Shown here: in pieces, positions 35,872 through 46,100 of the stretch
Numbering within the stretch: position 1 is the first letter of the stretch
Layout of the letters: every line of letters begins with the position of its first letter
Origin: an uncultured Verrucomicrobia subdivision 3 bacterium
Lineage (GTDB): Bacteria > Verrucomicrobiota > Verrucomicrobiia > Limisphaerales > UBA11358
Length of the DNA: 50,939 bases
Direction: 5' to 3'
Assembly (NCBI GenBank): GCA_903875465.1
Contig: CAIQWB010000128.1
Span: forward strand, 1-50,939
Notes under the pieces: generated by a model
Seen by the model: the letters and a program-made list of their open reading frames with translations, nothing else
Database searches by the model: none
What the model was told of the DNA's origin: nothing
Program-made: the position numbers and the translations under genes

Positions 35872-36666
35872 CTACACGGCCACCGGCGCTTTGATGGCGG
35901 GATGGGGATCATAACCGACCAGTTCAAAATCCTCGAACCGGAATTCATGGATGTCTTGCACCGCCGCATTTAGTTTCATCTGCGGCAGTGGGCGGGGCGG
36001 ACGTGAGAGTTGCAGATCAGCCTGTTCCAAATGATTGCTGTAGAGGTGGAGGTCGCCAAAGGTATGGATAAACTCCCCGGGCTTGAGGCCGCACACCTGG
36101 GCCACCATCAGCGTGAGCAGGGCGTAGCTGGCGATGTTGAACGGCACCCCCAGAAAAATATCGGCGCTACGTTGGTAAAGCTGGCAGCTTAATTCCCCGT
36201 CGCTGACATAAAATTGAAAGAGTGTGTGGCAGGGGGGCAGGGCCATGGTTTCGATTTCCCCGGGATTCCAGGCGCTGACAATCAACCGCCGGCTGTCGGG
36301 GTTGGCTCTAATTTGCCGGATTAATTGGTCAATTTGGTGGATGGAGCGGCCATCCGCTGTACGCCAGTCACACCACTGGGCACCATAAACCCGCCCCAGA
36401 TTACCCTGCGCATCGGCCCATTCGTTCCAAATGGAAACGCCATTATCTTGCAGGTACTGAATGTTTGTTTCGCCACGCAAAAACCATAAAAGCTCATATA
36501 TGATGGAACGCGTGTGGACTTTTTTGGTGGTTAGCAACGGGAAACTGGAGCGCAAATCAAACCGCGCCTGCGCGCCAAAGAGGGAATACGTGCCGGTGCC
36601 CGTGCGGTCGGCTTTAAATTTGCCGTGGCTACGGACATGACGCAGTAAATCGAGGTATGCAATCAT
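35872..36666 (-). CDS. thyA: Thymidylate synthase
   Basis: A 264-residue enzyme, the same length as E. coli ThyA. It converts dUMP and methylene-tetrahydrofolate to dTMP and dihydrofolate. Motifs: [12 protein letters not shown] (about 20-31, phosphate-binding arginine), [39 protein letters not shown] with the nucleophile cysteine, [20 protein letters not shown] and [12 protein letters not shown]. All catalytic residues appear intact. It is the first gene of a minus-strand run that leads through the TPR membrane protein and SanA-like protein to folA. Confidence 0.97.
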   Translation of the reverse strand: MIAYLDLLRHVRSHGKFKADRTGTGTYSLFGAQARFDLRSSFPLLTTKKVHTRSIIYELLWFLRGETNIQYLQDNGVSIWNEWADAQGNLGRVYGAQWCDWRTADGRSIHQIDQLIRQIRANPDSRRLIVSAWNPGEIETMALPPCHTLFQFYVSDGELSCQLYQRSADIFLGVPFNIASYALLTLMVAQVCGLKPGEFIHTFGDLHLYSNHLEQADLQLSRPPRPLPQMKLNAAVQDIHEFRFEDFELVGYDPHPAIKAPVAV

Positions 36667-36867
36667 CGCTGGGGGAATTTAACCATAAGTACTGGGCGGG
36701 GTGCACTCGAAATTTATACCAGGTAAGAGCAGCCTCATTAGTTATTGTCTGAAAGGTCCAACCAATTGGCAAATTTCTAAAAAAACCTTGCAATAAAATG
36801 CCGGTTCAGACGTAAATGAATTATTGCCCCAAATAAGGAAATCATGGCCGGGGCGGAAGTTTATTAA
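36667..36867. promoter_or_regulatory. Divergent promoter region of thyA and the DUF1592 cytochrome
   Basis: These 201 bases separate divergent genes and are AT-rich relative to the surroundings. A purine-rich GGCGGAAG lies 8-15 bases before the ATG at 36868 and may serve as a ribosome binding site, one of the few in the window. No strong sigma-70 boxes can be named with confidence. Confidence 0.35.
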
Positions 36868-39501
36868 ATGAATCCCTTGCTTCCAAGGTCGCTTTGGAGC
36901 GGCATTGCCGGTGCGATGATCTTCGCATCAGGCCTGCTCGCAGCCAAGGCGTCAGTCGGGGTGGCGCAATTTCATCAAAAGGTGGAGCCTTTGCTGGAAA
37001 AGTATTGCTATCAGTGTCATGGCGATGGTGCCAGCAAGGGGCAGGTGGCGTTTGACACCCTCACCAGTGACCAGCAGGTTTTGAACCCCGCGTTATGGAG
37101 CAAGGTTTTGAACAATTTACGGTCCGGGCTAATGCCGCCGCAAAAAAAGCCCCGGCCCACGGCCGCCGAGGAAAAACAGTTGGAGGATTGGATTAAATTT
37201 CAGGCATTCGCGATTGATCCCCGGAATCCCGACCCGGGGCGGGTGACCCTGCGTCGCCTGAACCGGACCGAATATCACAATACCATTCGCGATTTGCTCG
37301 GGGTCGATTTCAACACCGAGGTGGAGTTTCCTCCGGACGACACGGGCTATGGTTTCGACAATATTGGCGATGTTTTAAGCGTATCCCCCTTGCTTTTAGA
37401 AAAGTACATGCTGGCCGCCACGACGATTGTGGATGAAGCTGTCCCTAAGGTCGCCCGTGTCATGCCTGTGTTGGTCATTAGCGGCAGCGCATTTTCGGGA
37501 GACGGCACCAAGGCACCCGGCAACTTTAGCCAGCATGGGCTCAGACGCCCCCCACCGCTGGCTTTTTCATTTTACGAAACGGGAACCGCCACCCATGTTT
37601 TTCAAGTTGAGCATCCGGGCACATACCACCTGGCGTTGGAGCTATCGATCAAAGGGACTTTTGAATTTGATCCCGGCAAATGCCGGGTCATATTCAAGCT
37701 GGACGATCAAGAACTGTTGAACCAGGAATTCACTTGGGAGGACAATAAAATCTTCCCGCCTTTTAAATTCGCAGAGGAATGGCAACCCGGAACGCACCGC
37801 CTGAGTTTTCAAGTGCAACCGCTGGCCGGGAAAGAATCACAGGAGTACCCCTTGGAAATGCGTTTGAACTCGGTGACGATTGCTGGGCCCTTAGACCAAA
37901 AGTATTGGACCCAGCCCACCAATTATGATCGCTTCTTTACCCGGGCAGTTCCGGCAGACCCGGCGGACCGCCGCCCTTACGCCCGGGAAATTTTGGGCCG
38001 CTTCGCTCAAAAAGCCTTTCGCCGTCCAGTGGAATCGGCCTACGTAGACCGCTTATTGGTCCTGGCCGAGAGTGTTTATGCCCAGCCGGGGGAATCGTTT
38101 GAAACCGGTGTGGCCCAGGCCATGGTGGCCGTGCTATCATCGCCGCGTTTTCTATTCCGATCGGAGCTGCCGGCCTCATCAACCACCAAGGAACAGTTTC
38201 CGCTGAATGATGAATATTCCCTGGCTTCGCGACTGTCGTACTTTCTCTGGTCTTCCATGCCGGACGATGAGTTGTTCGAACTGGCCGCGAAAGGTCAATT
38301 GCGCAACCATCTGGGTGATCAGCTCAACCGCATGCTGGCCGATCCGCGTTCCGAATCGATGGTTAATAACTTTACCGGACAGTGGCTTCAAGTGCGGGAT
38401 GTGGAAGGTGTGAGCATCGATTCCCGGGTGGTACTCGCCCGAGACCGGGGTGAGGAGAAACAATTAAAAGAGCAATTGGCGCAGCGGCGCGCGCGGTTTG
38501 AGGCCTCGTTGGCCAATCCGGCCGCCCCAAGCAGCCAGTCCAGTCCCTCAGCGGGCACCAGCAGCCCCGCGTCCGCCGGGCGCATTGCCCGGCGGCGGAA
38601 TCCCCGCTTTCCGCGACCAGCCAATATTCTGGATGCCGAGGCGAAGCATGCCATGCAACGTGAGACGCAAATGGTGTTTTCGCGGATTGTGCATGAAGAC
38701 CGCAGTATCTTGGAGTTGATCGATAGCGATTATACTTACTTAAACCAGCAACTCGCCGGGATCTATGGCCTGACCAACCTGGGCGTCACCGGTCCGGAAA
38801 TGCGCCGGGTCACCCTGCCGCCCGGTAGTCCCCGGGGGGGCGTGTTGACCGAGGGCACGGTGCTGGTCGTGACTTCCAACCCCGATCGTACTTCCCCTGT
38901 CAAACGGGGCTTGTTTGTCCTGAGCCATATTCTCGGATCCCCTCCGCCACCACCGCCACCGAATGTGCCCGCTCTCGAGGCGACGGAAAATCATTTTCAT
39001 GACCGCGAGCCCACGTTGCGCGAAATCCTTCAAGCACATCGTGACAAACCCGAGTGCTTTGCCTGTCACTCTCGCCTGGATCCGCTAGGGCTGGCTTTTG
39101 AAAATTTTAATGCTCTGGGGATGTGGCGGGAACAGGAACGGCACCAGGACATTATTCCCGCCGGCCAGTTGATTTCTGGTGAAAGTTTCACCAACATTCA
39201 CGAATTGAAGCATATCCTGGTCACCAGCCATCATTTGGAATTTTACCGTTGCCTGGTGGCAAAGTTGCTTACGTACGCCATTGGCCGCGGCACGGAGTAT
39301 TATGACACCCAAACGATTGATCAAATCGTCAACCGCCTGGACGCCGCCCACGGTCGGTTTTCAGTGTTATTATATGGCATCATCGATTCTGCTCCGTTCC
39401 AGCGCGAGCGTCGTGATCCCAACGCTGTCTTTGCCGATAGTATCGAAGCTTCTCCGCCACCCCTGGGGGGTGCGCTACCCCGCAACCCAACCAACCCATG
39501 A
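36868..39501 (+). CDS. DUF1587/DUF1592/DUF1588/DUF1585 cytochrome-type protein
   Basis: An 877-residue exported protein (signal about 1-29). A planctomycete-type cytochrome c motif, CYQCH, lies at 47-51, and a second CFACH at 730-734 in the DUF1588 part. Between them are DUF1587 (TLRRLNRTEYHNTIRDLLGV, about 126-145), a carbohydrate-binding-like beta region (about 200-340), DUF1595/DUF1592 (YFLWSSMPDDELFELA) and a SPPPPPPPNVPALE stretch that is usual in the family. A Ser/Pro/Ala-rich, then basic insert (about 551-578) is unusual. These proteins are typical of planctomycetes and verrucomicrobia and are suspected of redox or polymer-degrading roles. Its stop overlaps the next ATG (ATGA). Confidence 0.9.
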   Translation: MNPLLPRSLWSGIAGAMIFASGLLAAKASVGVAQFHQKVEPLLEKYCYQCHGDGASKGQVAFDTLTSDQQVLNPALWSKVLNNLRSGLMPPQKKPRPTAAEEKQLEDWIKFQAFAIDPRNPDPGRVTLRRLNRTEYHNTIRDLLGVDFNTEVEFPPDDTGYGFDNIGDVLSVSPLLLEKYMLAATTIVDEAVPKVARVMPVLVISGSAFSGDGTKAPGNFSQHGLRRPPPLAFSFYETGTATHVFQVEHPGTYHLALELSIKGTFEFDPGKCRVIFKLDDQELLNQEFTWEDNKIFPPFKFAEEWQPGTHRLSFQVQPLAGKESQEYPLEMRLNSVTIAGPLDQKYWTQPTNYDRFFTRAVPADPADRRPYAREILGRFAQKAFRRPVESAYVDRLLVLAESVYAQPGESFETGVAQAMVAVLSSPRFLFRSELPASSTTKEQFPLNDEYSLASRLSYFLWSSMPDDELFELAAKGQLRNHLGDQLNRMLADPRSESMVNNFTGQWLQVRDVEGVSIDSRVVLARDRGEEKQLKEQLAQRRARFEASLANPAAPSSQSSPSAGTSSPASAGRIARRRNPRFPRPANILDAEAKHAMQRETQMVFSRIVHEDRSILELIDSDYTYLNQQLAGIYGLTNLGVTGPEMRRVTLPPGSPRGGVLTEGTVLVVTSNPDRTSPVKRGLFVLSHILGSPPPPPPPNVPALEATENHFHDREPTLREILQAHRDKPECFACHSRLDPLGLAFENFNALGMWREQERHQDIIPAGQLISGESFTNIHELKHILVTSHHLEFYRCLVAKLLTYAIGRGTEYYDTQTIDQIVNRLDAAHGRFSVLLYGIIDSAPFQRERRDPNAVFADSIEASPPPLGGALPRNPTNP

Positions 39502-40904
39502 AAACCCAAACTGACTCCCCGAAATTAAATGTGGCTTCGGAAAGACACCTTAGTTTGAGTCGCCGCCGCTTTCTGCGGAACCTGGGTGTGTGCATTGCCC
39601 TGCCGGCACTGGAATCCCTTTCGCCATTGCGCTTGCTGGCGGGTGCTACTGCCGCTTCCGCCACGGCGTCGGGCCTGGTCACCCCGGTGCGAACGGCCTT
39701 CGTTTATGTGCCCAACGGAATTATTCCCTCGGCTTGGTGGCCCGAGGGCAATGGGGGAAGCGATTTTGTCCTGCCACGCACTTTGCAACCTCTCAAAGAC
39801 GTCCGCAGCCAAATTCAGCTCATCTCTGGCCTGGAGGACCTCAGTGCCAATGCGGGCGAGGATGGCGGCGGCGATCATGCCCGTGCCGGTGGCACCTTCT
39901 TGACCGGCGTACGCATTAAAAAAACGGCCGGCTCGGACATTCACGCCGGGATTTCCTTCGATCAGATACTGGCCCAACGCATCGGCCATCTCACCCGCCT
40001 GCCTTCCTTGGAATTGAGCTGCGACGCCGTGCGCAAGGCGGGGGATTGCGATTCTGGCTACTCCTGCGCCTACGAATATAATCTGGCCTGGCACACGCCC
40101 ACCCAACCGGTGACGCCCGACCCCAATCCTCGGCTGGTGTTTGAGCGTTTGTTTGGGTCCGGCTCCCCCTCTGAGCGGGCCACCAACCTCCAGCGCCGGC
40201 AGCAACAGCAACGGTCCATTCTCGACTTTGTCCTGGCAGATGCCAAAGCCATGGCAAAGGATTTGGGCGGGCGTGACCGTCAGAAATTGGATCAGTACTT
40301 TACCAGCATGCGCGAGATCGAACAGCGCATTGAACGGGCTGAACGCATGCCGGTGCTGAATCCGCAGGCCGACGCGCCGGCGGGAATTCCGGCCAGCTTT
40401 GAGGAGCATGTGCAGCTCATGTTTGACATGCTGGTTTTGGCGTTCCAAACGGATTCCACCCGCGTCGCGACCTTGATGCTGGCGGGCGAGGGGAGCAATC
40501 GTTCTTTTGGTGACATCGGTATTACTGAGGGGCACCATAATCTTTCCCACCATCAAAACGCGCCGGAAATCGTTGCCAAGGTCATGGAAATTGATCTGTG
40601 GTATGCCCGTCAATTAGGGAAATTCCTCAATAAAATGGCGCAAACCAAAGACTTGGATGGTAATACGTTGCTGCACAATTCCATGATCCTCTATGGTTCC
40701 GGTAATGCCGATGGCAATCAACACACCCATACCAACCTGCCAATCTTGCTGGCCGGTTCCGGTGGCGGCAGCTTGCAGACGGGTCGCTACCTGAAAACCG
40801 GTCCAACGCCATTGACTAATTTGTTTCTAAGCATGGCCGATCGCATGGGGGTTGCTGGAATCGAACGCCACGGAGATTCCACTGGGCGTTTGGCGGGTGT
40901 ATGA
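39498..40904 (+). CDS. DUF1552 protein, Tat-exported
   Basis: A 468-residue protein with a twin-arginine signal, SRRRFLRNLG at 21-30, then a hydrophobic stretch. Conserved DUF1552 features include FVYVPNGIIPSAWWPEG, GGDHARAGGTFLTGVR, SFDQILAQRIG, FGDIGITEGHHNLSHH and the final ILYGSGNADGNQHTHTNLP. It is the usual partner of DUF1592/DUF1588 proteins and overlaps that gene by 4 bases, so both are made together. The histidine-rich conserved blocks suggest a metalloprotein, but no reaction is known. The gene ends 2 bases before a large palindromic element. Confidence 0.92.
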   Translation: MKTQTDSPKLNVASERHLSLSRRRFLRNLGVCIALPALESLSPLRLLAGATAASATASGLVTPVRTAFVYVPNGIIPSAWWPEGNGGSDFVLPRTLQPLKDVRSQIQLISGLEDLSANAGEDGGGDHARAGGTFLTGVRIKKTAGSDIHAGISFDQILAQRIGHLTRLPSLELSCDAVRKAGDCDSGYSCAYEYNLAWHTPTQPVTPDPNPRLVFERLFGSGSPSERATNLQRRQQQQRSILDFVLADAKAMAKDLGGRDRQKLDQYFTSMREIEQRIERAERMPVLNPQADAPAGIPASFEEHVQLMFDMLVLAFQTDSTRVATLMLAGEGSNRSFGDIGITEGHHNLSHHQNAPEIVAKVMEIDLWYARQLGKFLNKMAQTKDLDGNTLLHNSMILYGSGNADGNQHTHTNLPILLAGSGGGSLQTGRYLKTGPTPLTNLFLSMADRMGVAGIERHGDSTGRLAGV

Positions 40905-40906
40905 TG

Positions 40907-41082
40907 GTTTTAACCCGAACTCCGAAAGTAAAATGGCTGGGATGTGTCAAGATGTTGGAGCAGGAACACTTTGGAAAAGTCGCCAGCATACTCGCAGTGG
41001 TCTGGTGAGATTTTTCCAAAGCGTTTATGCCCAAGAGATTGATGCAGACCGGCCATTTTAATTTCGGAGTTCGGGTTTAAAC
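40907..41082. repeat. 176-base near-complete palindrome (giant hairpin) between converging genes
   Basis: The outer arms, 40907-40940 and 41049-41082, are inverted repeats matching at 31 of 34 positions (shared core AACCCGAACTCCGAAA). The symmetry continues inward: 40943-40962 pairs with 41028-41046 with gaps, 40967-40978 pairs with 41012-41023 (CTTTGGAAAA against TTTTCCAAAG), then GCCAG/CTGGT and a final ACT-CGC-AGT hairpin at 40990-40998. Almost the whole 182-base gap between the stops at 40904 and 41087 is one long hairpin. I see no flanking target duplication and no T-tract. It may be a MITE-like mobile element or a bidirectional terminator/mRNA stabiliser. Confidence 0.85.
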
Positions 41083-41086
41083 AACC

Positions 41087-41923
41087 TTAAAGCGGACGAT
41101 TATTTCCGGCCGGCCAGGTGGTGGACCATTGCAAACCCCAGAGATCATCTATTTTTTTCATTTCCGCGTGACCATCCGCAAACGCACAGTCACTGCGGCC
41201 CGGAAGTTTGCCCGTGCCGTTGGGTAAACTCCGCGGTGCTGAGCCGGGACCGGCACCGCCATGGCGGGCAATGGCGGCCCGCCCCACCCCAGGACCATTA
41301 TCGCCGCCGTTATATAAATCCCAAGGCGTTTCCTGATCTCCCGGATTTGGCTGGAAATCTGCATAGGTGGCATCGGCAAAATACGGTGTGGCGGTAGGCA
41401 GTCGGATTGCCGACTCTTTTTGAAAATATGCCGTCGCAGTGCTGTAGCCGGAATAACAATAGGCATTCAACCCATAACCCCCTTGAAACTTGGACCCGGT
41501 GCCGCCCCAAACCGTTGGGTCCCATAGGTAGGGATGATCCGCCGTGCCCAAATCCGGATTGCTGGCGGTGGCTTTGTTGATCCCCACCCAGGTTGCCAGC
41601 TCGGGCGCGGCTGGGCAACATCGCGAGGTGGCGCGCAAATTATAGTTCGTCTGCAAGCGGGCAATCCAAAGATTGAAGCCGCCGGAAGGGTCGCCATAAC
41701 TGATCAGCTTTCCGCTGGCATCACTCACATACATGTTCATTCCCAGGGTGAACTGTTTGCTGTTGCTCACGCAATTGATATCCTTGGCCCGTTGTTTGGC
41801 GCGGGCCAGGGCGGGCAGCAACATGGCGGCCAGTATGGCAATGATGGCAATGACCACCAATAATTCAATGAGAGTGAAGGCTTGTGGACGTTGAATGGTC
41901 CGCCGGCCCGGGTTGCTTTTCAT
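41087..41923 (-). CDS. Type IV pilin-like pseudopilin (prepilin N-terminus, DUF1559-like/H-X9-DG type)
   Basis: A 278-residue protein. It starts with a short basic leader and a classic prepilin signal, [17 protein letters not shown]; processing is expected between Ala15 and Phe16, with Glu20 as the conserved glutamate at position 5 of the mature protein. The hydrophobic helix continues to about 40. The C-terminal part has the [17 protein letters not shown] motif typical of the large pseudopilin-like families of planctomycetes and verrucomicrobia. It lies 40 bases downstream of the giant repeat-protein gene on the same strand. It may take part in a type II secretion or pilus-like machine, possibly for that protein; this is inference. 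Confidence 0.92.
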   Translation of the reverse strand: MKSNPGRRTIQRPQAFTLIELLVVIAIIAILAAMLLPALARAKQRAKDINCVSNSKQFTLGMNMYVSDASGKLISYGDPSGGFNLWIARLQTNYNLRATSRCCPAAPELATWVGINKATASNPDLGTADHPYLWDPTVWGGTGSKFQGGYGLNAYCYSGYSTATAYFQKESAIRLPTATPYFADATYADFQPNPGDQETPWDLYNGGDNGPGVGRAAIARHGGAGPGSAPRSLPNGTGKLPGRSDCAFADGHAEMKKIDDLWGLQWSTTWPAGNNRPL

Positions 41924-41963
41924 GTGCTTATTGGCATGATCTCGGAATCCGCTCCCGGCGCCA

Positions 41964-43151
41964 TCAAGGGTAAACCAAACGATAGAACTCAGTCGGTTTG
42001 GTCGGGTCGACTGGGATCGCTACCTGGTTCGTCAAGGCTGAGCCATTGACCGTGGACCAATCATTGGTATTGCTACTCAAACCCGTCGCCAAATTATTGG
42101 TCTGTGCCACCAAACGCCAGCCGGTGTGGTCCGCCGGCCAGGCAAACAACAGTTGACCACCCGAGAGTGAAAAGCTGACTTTAATCGGAACCAAACTAAC
42201 GGATGGTGGATTGGTAATAACCTGAAGCGAGCCATTGCTGGCCAGAGAGTTGCTCCACGAGAGGTTGGCCCCCAAAGCCGGGAGGTTAAGGGTAGTGAAG
42301 CCCCCATAATATTCTTGGGCGCTAAAGAGCTTGAAAGTGTCGCCGACGGCCAAGGTTCCGCCCAAGTTGGTCACGCTCAAGGTCCCGCCGTAAACCAGTG
42401 CGCTCACTCCGGCAATCTGGGAATTCGTGGGCGTTGCTTTATTCAAGAGCATGGTAGTATTACCAAACAGATTTAGCGGGCCGTTGACCGTTAATTTACC
42501 TGGAGCGCCAACGCCGGGAGCCAGCGACGCTCCATTCTGCACCGTAACCGGACCATTGATAATTCCCACACCGCCCAAGCCACCCCCAGAATAAACCGAT
42601 ACCGCATTCCCAATCGGAAGTGAACCATTTACATACAGGGTGCCAGCGTTGACTAGGGTGCCAGCACTGTAGGTCTCGGCCGCCGTCAAGGTGAGCGCCC
42701 CGGGGCCAGTCTTGGTCAAGGGGAACGCACCCGAAATAACCCCGCCCAATGTTAGATTGCCTGCCGTGACCCCAAGCGTGGAAGCTGAGGCAAGAGTGAT
42801 GCCGCCATTCAAGACATTGGCACCGGAAAGATTTTCCAAGGCCCCCGCACCCGCGATGCCGCCAGCGTTCAGGGTCAGACCTTCGCTGGCATAAGTTCCG
42901 CCGAGGTTCAAGGCCAGCGCGCCGCCTGCATTGACGGTGGTGCCCCCGGCTGTCGTGCCGAGCGCGTTGGCATTGGCTGCCACCACTTTAACAAATGGAT
43001 TGATGGTTAAGGCACCACTAAAGGTGTTGTTACCCCCCAGCGTCAGGGTGCCGAAGGAGATCGGAGTGACATTTACGCCACACCGGACGGTAAACGCTCC
43101 CGCCCCGCTGATAATGCCGGAGATGGTCGCGCTGTTGGCCGTCCCCGCCAC
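41964..43151 (-). pseudogene. C-terminal part of the giant repeat protein, separated by a frameshift
   Basis: A 395-residue frame without its own signal peptide. Its visible start is an internal GTG, and coding sense extends upstream to about 43175 (GDNSGVGVAGT). It carries TIGR02601-type repeats (LTKTGPGALTLTAAETYSAG), a linker GDTFKLFSAQEYYGGF and a C-terminal domain (about 320-395) with GGQLLFAWPADHTGWRLVAQ and a final EFYRLVYP. The same domain ends the other giant protein of this window. It is the direct continuation of the 43172-50728 frame: the total span of 8765 bases is one base short of a multiple of three. Confidence 0.85.
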
Positions 43152-43171
43152 CCCAACCCCACTGTTATCCC

Positions 43172-46100
43172 CTAAACATCCAAACTCATCGTTGAATTCG
43201 CAATGACACTATGGATCAAGTTAATGCCAGGGGCATCGAAGCGGAGACCGCCATTAACCGTGGCTTGGTCCAGCTTCAATGAGTTTGCGGCATTCCCCAA
43301 GGAACCGTCGGCAGTGATGGCCAGGACCCCGCGATCACAGTAAATATTGCCCAAGAAGGTGTTGCCAGTGTTAGCCCAGCGCATCACGCCGAAACTCGAT
43401 GCGTCGCCAAAATCCACCCAGTTGGTCAACCCGGCGTAACCACCACTGATCGTGCCCGCGAGCGTAAACACGCTACTACTGTCGCGCCCTTGGATACTCA
43501 CATTCGTAACCGTGGAGGCACTGGCTGGTAAAATGATGGCATTGGGCAGGATGCCCCCGCCGGTAATGTTGCATTCCAGCACCCGGACGACATTGGTCAT
43601 GGCATTGGTTGTCATTTGACTCAGATCAAATGTAATCGGACCCGTACCCAAGGCATTGGAACTGGTAAGCACGAGCGCCGCAAATCCACCGACTGCGGCG
43701 ACGGCGGGCCGGGTGACCGGCGCATTGCTAATAATCACACCACCCGAAAAGGTGCTGGCATTGCTGAAGGTCAGGGTGGCCGGAATCGTCCCTGCCGTGC
43801 CACTGACCCCGCCAATGGCCAGGGCACCGGGACCGGAGATGACTCCGGAGAAGTTTTGCGCCGCACTGGCATTAAACAGGTTCGTGCTTTGCAAGGTAAT
43901 GGGGCTCAACCACAGTGGCGTTCCACCGCCTTGATTAAGCATGGTGGCGTTGGTCAGCACAATCGGCATGTTCAAGGCCTGTCCCCCATATATGCCCAGT
44001 TTCGAGCCACTCAAGACGTAATTGGTTGTGGTCGCGGTCCAGGCATTCGTCTGGCTATACGCTTCGTAGAAGGTCAAGGCATTGCTGATCGTAATGCTCG
44101 CTACATTCGTGATGGTCTGCGGGCGCAAATCAATGGACCCCGTGCCCGCGATGGCCAGTTTATGGCCCTGACCATCAAGTTTGCTGTTCGGCAGCGGTCC
44201 CACATCCCAGCGTTCCGCACCACCGATTACCGCATCAGCCGTCAGGGTGAGATTCGAGACATTGGCATAACTGTAAATGCCCCCATTATTCACGCTATCC
44301 AGCAGCGCGCCCTGCCCAGTGGGACCTGCGCCGGCGATGACAAAGCTGTTACCGCGCGTGGTGGTCGAACCATTAAAATCGGCAAAATCGAAGGCGGCAC
44401 CGTTGGAGACGGTGACCACTGTGCCCACCGGCAGGGAATTGTTCACCCCCAAGGCCAGGGTTCCGGCGTTCACCACCACCGGGCCGGTGAAGCTATTGAC
44501 CGTACTCAGTGTCAGCGTATTGGTGTTGTTTTTGACAATGCTTGTGTTACCTGCGATGGAACCGGTTCCGGTAATGGTGTAATTATTGGTGCTGTCAATG
44601 ATGATGGATTGCGGTGTGACCGTAGCATTGAGGCTTACGGTCGTGTTGACGCTGGTGTTATCAAAGCTTACAGCGTCGAACTGCTCGAAGACATCGCCGC
44701 CTGAGCCATTGGACCAGTTGGTCGAGGTTCCCACATCCCAGGTGGATGACACCAGGGGATCTGTTCCTGTCCAGACAAGATTGGAAGACGAACCGCTAAA
44801 GGTAACCACCACCGAGTTGCCCACCTGGCTAAAGACCGGATTATAACGCGTCAGGCTGTTCGTGAAAGCCCCCGTCACCGTCCCGCTAATTGGGCTGGCG
44901 CATTGGATAAGCGTATAAGGCACGCCCGTCAAGGGTGCCCCGTTCATAAAGCTGAAATTCACTGGGGTCGGATTGGCCCCGCTGGTCAAGGCCAAACTGC
45001 CGTTGACTTGGATCAGATCATTGCCACTGGCATTGTTATTGGAGAGATCAATATTCAAACTGCCATTCCCGCCGAGCGACAAATTGCCGGTGATCGTCAA
45101 GGTTCCGGCCGTGCCATTGCCTCCGGGTTGAATTATCGTGCTGACGCCATCCACAATACTGCCATTGATCCGGCCGCTGCCGGTCAATAGCTCGCTGGTC
45201 GGCAGCGAAAATCCGCCGGCAACGGCCGAGACGTCGAACGTTGCGCCAGTGGCGACGCTAATGCTTGGCGTGAGGTTAACTGTTCCGGAAGCCCCGAGCA
45301 ACAGGGTTCCGGCTCCAATGGTGGTCGGCCCGGAGTAAGTATTCGCACCATCCAACTCCAGCGTGCCTGCGCCAATTTTCGTCAAGGCGGCCGGGGTGCT
45401 GCTGTTCGCTGGATTATGGAGGAAACTGGTGCTTGAACCGCCGCCAATCACCAGATCGGAATTGGCGTTGCCCGTGACATCCGCCACATCAAAGGTGGTA
45501 CCGTTGGCCTGCAAGTCGTAAGCCGGGGAAGTTCCGGAAACCAGCAGGTACGAGGGGGTTGTGCCGCGAACCGTGACCAGGCCGGGCAATTGCAAATTCT
45601 CGTAGGCCCCATCCGAATTATTGGTGCCATTGATGGTGGCCCCGGCCAGATAGAGTGATCCAGCACTCACAAAACTGGCATAACGATTACACAACCAGGT
45701 GCTGTTGTTCAGCACCACATTGCCGCTATAATTGTTAAGCACATTATTCAGGGTGGTAATGAAGGTGGCTCCGTTATTGCCCACGATATTGCGGCCCACC
45801 ACGCCTTGGCTGCCAAAGACCGTGTTCTGTGTGCCGCAAGTGATGGTCCCGCCGTTATTGGTAAAATTACCTGTCCAGTTTGGACTTAAGCCAGACATCG
45901 TCATGCTCCACAATCCGGGAGTTTGGTTAAAGGTGACATTCAACGGCTGAGTGGCGGCATCTGAAAACGTTCCCGCATAGGTGGAAGTTCCCAAGACCGG
46001 GGCGAGCGTGACTGAGGCTGGCGAGGTGAGGCTGCCATTTTGAATCGAGGAACTGCTGCTCAGGTTCAGGAATGGGCTGAATGATTTGGTGAATCCGTTC

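Noticed and set aside
40907-41082. Insertion sequence with terminal inverted repeats
   Set aside because: The interval is too short to hold a transposase and no flanking direct repeat is seen. A MITE-like element or a functional hairpin is kept as the open question instead.
43160-43180. Programmed ribosomal frameshift joining the two frames of the giant protein
   Set aside because: I see no convincing slippery heptamer with downstream structure, and a similar one-base loss in the XylR-like gene makes error or mutation more likely.
43616-44704. Plus-strand open frame opposite the giant repeat gene
   Set aside because: The repetitive Gly/Asn/Thr codons of the real gene leave open frames on the other strand. 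The translation is low-complexity.
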